Source of the DNA: Bryum argenteum
Lineage: Eukaryota > Streptophyta > Bryopsida > Bryales > Bryaceae
DNA length: 64,000 nt
Reading direction: 5' to 3'
Assembly (NCBI GenBank): GCA_037043015.1
Contig: CM073321.1
Location: 18,845,001-18,909,000 of the forward strand
The notes under the pieces were generated by a model, which saw only the letters and a program-made list of their open reading frames with translations, did no database searches and was not told the origin of the DNA. The position numbers were made by a program, and so were the translations under genes. This document shows positions 11,542-21,600 of this stretch, in pieces; positions within the stretch are counted from its first letter, which is position 1; every line of letters starts with the position of its first letter.

Positions 11542-12294
11542 CTAAATTGTGAATTTATATAGAGTCGTGTACGTCATACTCGTCAACGTAGAAGAACGTT
11601 TGTAGAAGATTAATAAGGAGAACTCATCACTCTTAACTGAAGCATGGGCTAAGATCCCACTCTCTAGAATGGTTTTCACCTCATTGGAAATGAGGGTAGG
11701 CGCATGCATGAAGAGGTCATAGTCGGCCTCTAGTTTGCAGACTTGTACGTAGACATAGTAAAGATGCTTACAAGGTCGGAATGGTTGCCCGCGTCTTCCA
11801 AACTTAGACATTGTCTCTTTGAACGTCGGGCAATTGCAATCCAAGAGGGCACTAATAGTGAGATCATAAAATGACTTCGTCGGAGCTGGTATGGACTGCA
11901 TTTTGAGGATGCATCCAAAACCCGATTGAGGTATCATTGTTACATTCAGAATAGTTGCCTTCATGGCTCTAGCAGAATCAATGTTCTGCATGTATTTGGA
12001 ACTCGCACAGGTGCTGTTGCAGCGCACTATCTTGGACTTCCTTGTTTTTGGATGAATGTCTGCATTATCTGGTATTGGAACTTGTGACAAATCTTGTGGC
12101 AAGGCTGAACCGTTGAACGTGCGGCTCACAGGTACGCTTTGCTTATGAGAAAGTTGAAATCCCGCATTCTCCAACGCCTCAATTTCAGAATGTGTGAGAT
12201 TTGTTCCTATCTTCACAGGCCAAACCAAAGGGATGAGTGGTCGGTCCACGTAATCTGAGAATGGCTCTATCCATCGGCGACAATGCCCCTTCAC
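11542..12294 (-). pseudogene. MULE-type transposase, C-terminal SWIM zinc-finger part
   Basis: About 250 codons. The key motif is CNCPTF followed about 20 residues later by CKHLYYV, matching the CxC...CxH pattern of SWIM zinc fingers that close many MULE and FAR1-type plant transposases. Upstream residues (PLVWPVKIGTNLTHSEIEALENAGF) form a non-catalytic linker. Read with the DDE-type block at 13209-13884 and the zinc-finger block at 14034-14739, it makes a broken MULE transposase on the minus strand. Frame changes between blocks show decay. Confidence 0.7.
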
Positions 12295-12310
12295 ACACCT
12301 CTAAATATCA

Positions 12311-12661
12311 TCAGCACGAAAAAAAAAAAAACTGTTCCACCACCTTCTGATTACCTTTCAAAGCCAGGGTATAAAGTCCTGTGTATGTGGGAGCTTGAGT
12401 GCTCTTCCCATTCTGGACAATTTGGGATGTGCACTTCTTCCGAGTGACAGCCATCTGCGCACAACAAGACTTTGCTGAAACCTTTTTAAGTCGGGCAATA
12501 TGCCACACCTTCTCCTTTACACGTGTCTCTTCCACGGCTGTGACGCGTTGAAAATCTATGCCACTTGGGGCAGTAGGATGTGCTGGGTATTCCTCCACCT
12601 CCACTTCCTCCTCGATGGTACTCAAATTTTGGACACGAGAACGTGTCACCCTACGGCTCAT
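12311..12661 (-). pseudogene. MULE-type transposase, basic linker block
   Basis: About 115 codons rich in Arg, Lys, Glu and Val, between the catalytic core and the SWIM part of the same decayed gene. It has no recognisable domain, and ends in a homopolymer run near 12318-12330 that reads as phenylalanines. It is assigned to the MULE gene by position and strand only. The 540 bases between this block and the core (12662-13208) continue in shifting frames. Confidence 0.4.
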
Positions 12662-13208
12662 ACGACGTCGTCAAAAATTCATGGTCCCTGGCCTATGAGT
12701 TTCTTCTTTGGCGCCAAGGGGGACATCTGCTTTCCGTTTTCTTGGCCCAAATACCTCAGCTCCTTCAAAGTGTGCGTCACTTGTACAGAAATTTTTGGCT
12801 CCAGGCATCTTCAAGATGGCATCGTGCAGTGGCGTTGGGACCCTGGTTCGTTGAGCTCTACGTTGGATTGTCCGAAGTTCAGTTTGAAGTCAAATTTCTT
12901 CTCTTGTGGGTCCAGAGCCGTCCTCTCCACCTTCTAGGTATTGATAATAGCCCACCACTTAAGGGAATGCTCGAACGTAATCGTCAACGGTTGCAACATA
13001 GAGATCGGCACCCCTTTTACTAGATGTTTGCATCCATTTGTTGTAATCGGTCCCAGCGAGGTTGCAAGAGGGCATTTTTGCTAATTTGTCTAGAGAATAT
13101 CTCTTCTCCTGTAGAAAGTCGAGATACTTAGTACTGTTCCAAATGAGAATTGGTCAAAGAGGACCCATGGTGGGATAGCCCAAGCAAATAGAATATATTA
13201 AAAGGGTG

Positions 13209-13884
13209 ATTGCAAGTTTACCAGTTCCATGAATCCACTCCATTGCCTGTGACAAAAATGCCAAAACACAAGCGAAAGGTTCAAATGGTAGAGGCTTGCT
13301 TAAGTGGCCGCGCCCGAGGATGTCCACCACGCCTTGATTGCGAGGTAACGAGTTTCAGCTTCTGCCACAATGCTTGCATCTTTGTTCTGCTTACACAATT
13401 TCTTGTGTTGATCTTGCAATTTGTGCATGATATACTTTTCTGTGTGTTTCTCAAGGAACTGCACCCAATGGAAATAAGACGTTTGCTCTTTGCCTCCCAT
13501 GGGTATCTTTGGATTACCAGAACCGTATATGATACGCACAACGTTCCAATTGGCTTGAGCGTTGTCCGCCATGAAACCTTTGAACTGCGGCTTGTGTATT
13601 TCATGTCTAGCCATGACGTCATTGAGGTTCCTCCAGAACACAATATAAGCATCTGCGGCCTCTGACATGAAATCACAGCAAGCAATGGTGAGTACGCGTT
13701 GGTAATTAGTGTCATACACGTGGCATGCCATGGTGGTCCAGTGGGTAACTCGTTTGACGTGGTCGAACATCATCCACGCGTATTCGAGGTCACCGCTAGG
13801 TTGCATTCGGCGGACAAGGTCAACACCACTGCCAGGTCCAACCTCGGACATCTTGAAGATGGAAAACCTTGTCGGAATCGTCAC
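13209..13884 (-). pseudogene. MULE-type transposase, catalytic core
   Basis: About 220 codons reading like the RNase H-fold core of a plant MULE transposase group. The block HVKRVTHWTTMACHVYD holds the likely first catalytic Asp region. FKGFMADNAQANW holds the likely second Asp. HWVQFLEKHTEKYI and AETRYLAIKAWWTSSGA supply the later conserved helices. The frame changes at its upstream edge near 13884-13900 and ends in a stop near 13300, after which similar sequence goes on (FWHFCHRQW). The gene is dead. It lies left of element A and carries none of A's palindromes, so I treat it as a separate insertion. Confidence 0.78.
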
Positions 13885-14033
13885 CTTGGCTAAGAAGCAT
13901 GTTGCGTTGCACGTAGGCCCAGTTGCTAAGCCCTCTTAGCTTAGTGATGCTGTCAAGAATGCCATATCTGCGTAGATACTTGAAAGTGTAGACACGATCT
14001 TTTAAACTAGGGGAGTTGAGTTCCTTGCAGCAT

Positions 14034-14739
14034 TCAAAGATAGGCTTCAGTTGTTCCAAAGTAAGCAAGGTGGGGGGGGGGGTCACCTTCTTCGCGGAGC
14101 AAGACGTTACCTAAGACATCCTTGCTAGTTTCCAAGACTATCTTGGAAAGGGTAGCTTGCGGATTGCGGTCCACATGTTGTTCTATCAAGTTCTCTATTA
14201 TCTTTCGTGTGCCCCTATGGGCCCCTACTTTGACAGGATATTTGTGATTGCCTACATGGACGCAAGCACGCTCTTGGATATCGTCTCCGATGACATAGAA
14301 CATTTTTGCATCACAAGAGGCGACACAGACAGGAGGTTCTTTGCAGATCTCACAGACTATAGTTGAAGTTGGAGCATCTCCAACAGGGAAAGCATCTTTG
14401 CAGGAACCTTCAAACTCAACCTCGGTCACTCCTGCCACGCGTTCAGGCCTCTGTAGAAATCCAATATTGGATTGTGACATTGAAGATGACCTATGACGAC
14501 CGGAATGACAACCCCAGCGTATTACTGATGTTAGTAGTCACAGTCTTCGTCCACGTATAGCCATCATAACGTTTGTTCATATCTTCTATAGATTTTGCAT
14601 TCTTTTGATGGGTAGACGGAGGAGTGGGAGGTAAAATGAAGACAACATGCCCATCGAAGGAAGGGGGCAGGAAATCAACATCCTCAGTACGGATTAAATC
14701 GTAATTAAGCTTTTTAAGAGCTGACTTGCTTCCAGGCAT
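14034..14739 (-). pseudogene. MULE-type transposase, N-terminal zinc-binding part
   Basis: Two adjoining frames (14491-14739 and 14034-14480). The second has CEICKEPPVCVASCDAKMFY followed by ACVHVGNHKYPVKVG, a Cys/His arrangement like the zinc-binding DNA-recognition region before the core in this transposase group. A run of Gs near 14072-14080 is a likely source of frame slippage. Confidence 0.6.
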
Positions 14740-15072
14740 ACTACCTATTCTACGGAGGGAAAGAAGTATGTTGCTTTATTTTGTAGATTGTGAAGGCAGA
14801 AACAAATGAGTAGTCCTACGTGAATCTTGAGAAGAAGAGGGAGGTGGACGATTAATTCTATGGCGGATAGGTGGAAGAATAGGTCTCCCCTCGTCATTTG
14901 AGGTATCTTTCAAGTTGATTGTGACAAGTTAATCTACTTTGATCTTGACACAAGATAGCAAGGGGGGTTCAGTGCACAGCGTGGAAGAACTACGAGGGGT
15001 GAGAAGGACTGTAGAAGCGTTCATGGCAGACTCCGACAAACCATATACTCGATACTTTCCAGATTTCAATTT

Positions 15073-15333
15073 CTAGATCCGAGTATTATTGTCTAACATT
15101 TCAAGCTGGACGTTGAGGGAGTAGAGGACATTTCGACTATCTGGATGAAGAACATCTGATTTCAACCACAAGATTTCAGCATCAAAACCATAACGAATCG
15201 AGAGCCACTGGGGAGTGATATCTGCGGTTCCACCAGGACCAGGAAGGATGCACATAGGGATGATAGATCCAGGAGACACAAATTCTATGACATCGACGCG
15301 AAAAGCTTGAGGAGCAGAGGAAGCCATGGACAC
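15073..15333 (-). pseudogene. Likely first exon or N-terminus of the MULE-type gene
   Basis: An 86-codon frame starting MSMASSAPQAFRVDVIEFV, upstream of the MULE blocks on the same strand. It is rich in hydrophobic and Pro/Gly residues, with no recognised motif. Position, strand and the broken but code-like sequence between 14740 and 15072 are the only reasons to link it to the transposase. Confidence 0.35.
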
Positions 15334-15429
15334 GAATATTAAGAATGATATGCGAGTATGAATTTGCGAAAGAGAGAAGTAGTAGAATTTGAGGCATATA
15401 TGTGTGGAAGTTGTAGATTAAGTCCAAGG

Positions 15430-15950
15430 TTTATGAGAGACATGTACAAGATGCTTAGTGAGCAGTTGTTTGTTTTTTATTGGAAATAGGAGTAATCTGA
15501 TTAGATTGTATTTTTACGTTTGTGGTAGTGGTAGTGGTAGTAGATAATAGGAGCTAAATATACTGTGTCGTATTAAATGAAATAGTGAAGGAAATGAAAA
15601 AGTTACGGCGGAACACCATATTCATTATTTTGAGAGTATCTCTCAATAATGAGAGTATTGTTGAGTCCCAGAAGTAATGATAAAAATACAAATAGTCTGT
15701 TAAAAATGGTATAAAGTAGATATAGATGGATGAATAATTGTATCCGAGAATGGAATATGCATGAATGTATGTTTATTTATAGACAATGTATACACCAATT
15801 GACGACGTCAAAGGAAATATGCTCATCCAGATATATATGTGAGCTCTAGTTACATATGAATGATCTAAATGTACGATGGTAATTACAATATTTCTATATA
15901 CCAATAGAACAATACAGTATCGTGTTGAATGTAGGCTATCCATGGAGAAC
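15430..15950. other. Gene-free junction, left boundary of element A
   Basis: AT-rich. It includes a 'gtggtagtggtagtggtag' repeat at 15522-15541. No gene and no clear terminal inverted repeat. The left edge of element A must lie in or near this stretch. Confidence 0.4.
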
Positions 15951-15995
15951 CATATTCATCAATGTCTTCTAAATCATATCAAGAGTGTTGCTGTA

Positions 15996-16908
15996 TCACA
16001 AGTGCGAACGGCTTCGAATTTCAGCTAGTGCCTTCCACACTTCTGGTCCACGACTGTAGCTTGTGTATGGTGACAAATGCGAACTTGAATTTTCACGTCT
16101 TTGAAGCTTCAAAATCCGTTGCTCCAATGCATCGCGAACCAGAGGACAACTAACTCCGGGCTGAAATCCATCGTGTGATTGAGTCTGGCGGTGACCCTCG
16201 TGTAATGGCGGGCGCATAGTACGGAAGCGCAAACGCAAGGTATCAACAGCGTGGGCAACAGACGGATTAGGTGGCCCCATTAGTTCAGTCATGCAGTCTC
16301 CAAGTTCTGCTGCCGGCTCCAAAGACTTCAATGGACAAGGCGTAGAGAGAGAATGTGTCGACGCACCACGAGATATTTTTAGCAACGATGCCTTATGAGG
16401 TGATACACAAAGAGCCGAGGACTCAAAAATGACCGGTATGGGCACGACTGCTGCACTTGTCGCCTAAGTGCATGAAAAGACATAGAGAAATGTAAGTAAA
16501 TCAAACTACGATTGAAGTTAAAAACTAAGAAAAACTCATAAATGAACTGCTTCAAGTATGTCATACCTGTACCGGAAGTGCATCCTCAACTAACTCAGAA
16601 TCATCGTAAAGCTTTCTTTGCGGAGCGCCACCTCGACTTGATTCGTCTATTATGGTACGGTTCTTCAGCGGGGAAGGAGAACATGCAGAGTGTGGTCGCT
16701 TACCGCCAAAAGGAGGACTATCCACAACACCATCATCAATTGCCATTGTCGAGTAGTCCATAGTTGATTGTGCAGTAGCTGCTGAGTACATCATATGACC
16801 CATTCCACTCTGCAAAATTGTGTATTGTCCGTAGTCCAAAATCGAATCAGCAGAAGCAGCGCAACGGAAATCAAAATCATTGTCCAAAACCGAGACGGAA
16901 TTGGACAC
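15996..16908 (-). CDS. Third gene of element A, unknown function
   Basis: Two exons are supported: 16567-16908 and 15996-16463, joined by an intron with GT at 16566-16565 and AG at 16465-16464 (minus strand), keeping frame as ...LPVQ|ATSAAV. An AG before 16908 suggests a further upstream exon that I cannot place. The protein is Ser/Pro-rich with a short acidic motif DYSTMAIDDGVVDSP. The B counterpart (48497-49295) has VDYTKEDMDNEEDGVLDSP at the matching place. The C-terminus has a basic helix (ALEQRILKLQRRE). No known domain. It lies downstream of the FCP1-like gene in both elements, so it belongs to the set. Confidence 0.5.
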
Positions 16909-16971
16909 CTGGATACGAATTCATTTTAGAGGAATCATCAACAAGGATGATATGCAATATGATATAGCCAA

Positions 16972-16991
16972 ATCAACTCGACTCGAGTTAA
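16972..16991. repeat. A-type palindrome, single copy
   Basis: Copy of the A palindrome between the FCP1-like gene and the third gene, with centre base C and one arm slightly diverged (gttaaa). Confidence 0.8.
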
Positions 16992-17174
16992 ACCAATGCT
17001 GAGAGAACTAGCACCATCAAATACTACGATAAAATAAAGGGTCGGACACAAGCCCGCTCTGAAATGAAATCAGTCCGAGAGGAGACATTAATATTGAAAT
17101 CATTTATTATAATCTACACAATATACATGGCAAATTTGAATCTTGTCTGGTGAGACCAATCTTGGTTAACTAGC

Positions 17175-18372
17175 CTAATCAAGCACTAGCTTCCTAGAAG
17201 CCTCTACGGCATTAATAAGCTCATTGTATTCTGAAGTATCGAGCTCTTCAGAGAGCATTCTATGCCCAATGTTGTCTTCATTACGGAAAGACAACAAGCC
17301 CTGACCGCGGCTTTGATGTAGATGTTGAATCCAAGGGAGGAGCTTATCCACCAAGAATCTGTCAGATACATCATGCTCTGACCACGAGACTGGCAGTACA
17401 ACATTCTCAGGTTCATTCACAACGTGCTTCTCACGGCTATCGTCAATGATGATCGTGTCATGCTCATTAAACTTTGAGTTTAGACCATTGAAAAGCATAT
17501 CCAGTGGTTTGAGGAAGAAATCCTTATTAGTCCCCTTCAACTTGAAGTTGGACAGCTTAATCCGTAGTCCACGAACCTTGACAACCTCAAATGAGTTCTG
17601 CCCCCAAACAAGACACGGGGATGGCACACCCCGGAACAAGTAGTCAAATATTGACTTCGTGGTCGCATGAACCATCAAACTCCATACGGAGACGTATGCA
17701 ACTTCACTCAACTCACGAAGAAAATCAAGGCAGAAGGGCCGAACGAAAACAACCTTGGGACCAATCGGAGCGGGTAGGACAGTGGAATGTGCACTTGCGA
17801 CCATGTTGTAAACTTGGTCCTTTGGCATGAATCTCTTCTCCTTGCAGACACAGAGGATACCGTTCAAGTCCAGGATGACATTGAGCCACTTGCATGGCAC
17901 CCTTGAAGGAATAGAACGAGGGATATCCTCCATGACTGCAACTACCTGACTGTGCGAATGACTCATCCGCTGTTCAGAAGGGGGGCAGACAAATGTGTAA
18001 ACAGTTAAGTACTGCACTGCCACATTTCGAGACTGACCATTTCGATAACACTAAGAAATCTCAAATCCAAACAATGTGATCACACCAAACTAATAAAGAA
18101 AGGATTGAATGAAAATGAGATTTTGGAATAGGAGCAGCTTACCGGCATCTCTAATTGAGTTTCAGCTGTTTGTGAATCTTGTATAGCGGTCGAGGATGGA
18201 AGAGGAATGTGAACCTTGAGCAAGATTGAATCCGGAATGTGACCTTCATTGTGATCATCTTGCGCCGTGTTACTTGGCTCACCATGAAACGGACTCATAG
18301 GACTAGTGTCTTCCATAGGGGGGACGTCATGAGACACACAAACATTCGGAACACTTCGCAAATCAGTAGAGC
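17175..18372 (-). CDS. FCP1/NIF-like HAD domain protein of element A
   Basis: Exons 18143-18372 and 17175-17969, joined with GT-AG in phase (...LEMP|RMSHSH...). HAD signatures of the FCP1/SCP/TIM50 phosphatase group are seen in order: KWLNVILDLNGILC (motif I, near 17880-17840), AYVSVWSLMVHATTKSIFDYL (motif II region), and HDTIIIDDSREKHV followed by PENVVLPV (the Asp-Asp motif III and its partner). The usual DxDG[TV] motif reads D-L-N-G-I, so the second Asp is Asn. Catalysis is therefore doubtful; a binding role is possible. The B copy (47622-48426) has kept the second Asp but lost the first. An upstream exon may exist before 18372, and I cannot exclude that it is spliced to the larger gene at 18624-24261. 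Confidence 0.6.
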
Positions 18373-18581
18373 CTGCGTAGAAATAAGAGGGAGAAAATGT
18401 GTAAGAAAATATGATTGTATTTCAAACTTTGCGTTCAAAAATGAGCGTCAATTACAAAAAGTATTTACACGATGAACACCAAGTCCAATCTAACAAAACT
18501 GTCCTAAGGGAATATATATACTAGGCTATCAACAACTGTCAAAGGCTTCTACAGGCAAACTTCCATTAATCGAAGGAGAAA

Positions 18582-18602
18582 TTCAACTCGAGTCGAGTTA
18601 AA
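18582..18602. repeat. A-type palindrome, single copy
   Basis: Copy of the A palindrome, centre G, right arm ending gttaaa, between the end of the ParB/methyltransferase-like gene and the FCP1-like gene. Confidence 0.85.
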
Positions 18603-18623
18603 TGAAAGACTAGATCGTGGAGT

Positions 18624-21600
18624 TCAACCTGATTGGGTAACGTTCCGATCGAGAGTCTCATCTTGTGTCCCTATCTGCTCTTCCTCATCCACGGTCTTCC
18701 TTTCCGAATTGACTGGGTCCGATGGTATGGAGCAACTTGATGGGCCTTGATCTCTAGAAACAACTTGAGCGATGTTGCCCGCAGGTGAGGGAGCTGCAGT
18801 CGACTGAGAAGGCGTGCCTTGGAGGGAACGTCGAGGAGATGCATGTCGAGCTGCACCGCTGTCGGAAGACTTAGTGGGCCCGTGAGTCAGGAGCAGAGGT
18901 TCACTATGACTTGGATCGAGGGAGAGGAGCGGCTTTGCATTCAGGTTTGTAATGGCTTGGACTACTACCCTAGGTATTCTCGCGAAGGCCTCAGTCATCA
19001 TAAACTTCCATCGTTGCTCATCCCCATCTCTCTGGGCTCTTCGTTCCTCGCGCTCTCGAGCAAGCATTGCTTCAACTTCCGCCCTTTGTCGCGCCTCGCT
19101 TCCTCCTGCATTCTGACGAGCTTCTCCATTAGAGCGTCAACGGATAGTGACTCCCTTTTCTTCTTCTGAGGCGATGGCGTGGAAGCCGGAAGAGAGCTAT
19201 CAAAATAGCCTTGTTCCTGGAGATGAGGAAGATGAGAAGATGAGCCTCGTCCAGTTTGGGGCGTTGTGGGGATTTGGGAACCGTAAGCCTCAACATCCTG
19301 GTTAGGATCGTCATCGTCGTCACTTGACCCGATTACTATCGGTTTTGGGTCATTCAAGTCAAGTGGTAACTCTACTCCCCTGACCTTCTTCTTCCCCTTC
19401 CCCTTCTCCGTCTTCGTGGGAGGTGGTGGTGCTTCCAGTCTCTCCCTGGATCCGGAAGCCTCATCAATCCGGAACCCACCTTCGAAATCTCAACAATCCA
19501 AGTTGAAGACATCCATGGAAAGCCAGACAACTTCGTCGTGCTCGTTGCTGAAGCTGAACGTGTAATTGATCAGCGAACACATCTGCGAGTAGATACATCA
19601 AGAGATGACAACGTCAATCATTTGAAATTTTAACTCGAATCGAGTTGAAGTGGAGGTGGCGTGTGAAAGCACTACAAGACTAATCTGCTGTGTGCATTCA
19701 ACTCGAGTCGAGTTGAATACCAAATATGAACTCTAAGCGCCTTCAAACAACAAATTCAACTCGACTCAAGTTAAATACAAGAACGCATGTAAGAACAAGA
19801 CTTCGTAGCCTACTTAGTAATCCATTCAACTTGAGTCGAGTTGAATTGAATCCAAGTTTGTGAAAAGTGATCCCTGGACACTAAGGTGCGCACTGAACTC
19901 GACTCGACTTAAATACAACGAGCTTAGAGAGCAACAGAGTCATGACGAACTATTCAACTCGAATCGAGTTAAAATACATAGGATGTCCTTACCCAGGCCG
20001 CACAGTAGAGCTTCCCGCCTCCAAAAACACTGAGGATCGCATCCCCTTCCTTGCAGAAGAGATGAAGCAGCTTCAGGTAGAACTTCATCCTCAATTCCGT
20101 ATTATAAATACGGTACTTGAGTTCGTTGTATCTCCCGCAGATCTTGAACTGTGGAGTGTCGGGGGCCTGTAAGAACTTTGGGAGATTCGAAATCCTCAAC
20201 TTCTGAGATTTTCGAAACAAGAACAGGATCTGGACATGATCCTTGGCCTTCTTGGTCGACGAGGTTTGATCCTCGAGTCGCTCGTAAGGAGCCGGAACAT
20301 ATTCCGCATACTCTATCTTGTAGTTGGTTCCAAACTCGCAACTATCGAGGTGATTCTTGATCTTCGCCTCAGCATCCTTACTTTCGCAGACGGAAACCCG
20401 AGCGGGGATTACCACCGGGTCCGTGATAGACTTTAGGACTTGGAGGACGTTGTAGAAGTACGAGCCTGATGACGAGCTCGATGAAGCTGATACCTCCTGT
20501 GCTCCGGGGAGATTACGGAAGTCCATTATTCCGACCTTGATTCTCTTAGATGACAATTTGTTCCAAGAGTCATCGTGCCATTCCCCTAGAACATCGTCCT
20601 GCAGGCTGTAGGCCCAGAAGTTTGTTTCACCCCTTGGAACCTGGAACTTCCCCTTGTTGGCGAGGAAGCATCTGAAGAACTCTGCTGCATACGGCGAGAG
20701 TTGCTCAACGGACTTCTTCTTGTTGCTGGAGAATTTTGCCAACGTGAAGAAGGACTCCCCGGGATTCGTGATCAGGACGTTCAGTGTAGCTGGCATGATC
20801 TTGAAATCGGTCTTGAATTTCTTCCAGCTCTCCTTCCTGAAGTCCCCACTCGTGTTGAACAACATTAAGTCAGGGCGCATGCTGTGAATCACGCGCTTCA
20901 CAATGGTCTTCCTCTTGCAGCGCTCCAGCCAGTCGTAAGAGCTGTAGCAATCTACAAACACACCCTTCATCTGCTTCAATGTGACTTTGGGGTATGAGTG
21001 TCGCCGTTTTGGGTTCGGTCTGTTTAGCATATGCTCGGCCAATCGCTTGATCTGGGCGTAGCTTGTGTTGCCGATCCATTTGAAGAACTCCCTAGTGAGG
21101 TGTCCATACTCAGGCTTCCACTTCCCCAACTCCTTCATCTTCCTTCCTGTGTCGGGGTCGATGAGCTCCCCTTGGGATGCGGATGAGATAAGCTCTAGCC
21201 AGACGTTGTAGACATCATTTGGAGCACAGATGATTTTAAGCTCATTTTGGATGTTGAGCTTCTCTCTGGCGGCCTTACTAGTTGTCACTACTTTCTGGGC
21301 GTTCTTGACGTCGATGAGAGCAAATCTAATCTTGACAGCTTCCATGAACTCATGTATCAACTAAGTACGATATTGAATTAGATATTTAACTCAAGTCGAG
21401 TTGAAATAGGTTACAGCAGGAATAAAATCGAATTATTATCGTTAGTAGTGTAGGACGGTATTCAACTCGAATCGAGTTGAATGGAGTTACACATACGTTG
21501 AATGCGTCCTTTGCAGGTTTCTTGCCCTTGTAGGCCCTCTGTGTGACGGTCCTGCCAACCTCAGTAGCCTCTTTTGGATTCTCCGGTCTACCGAGGCTTT

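Noticed and set aside
11542-15333. MULE-type transposase as part of element A
   Set aside because: It carries none of the A palindromes, and the B element has no counterpart.
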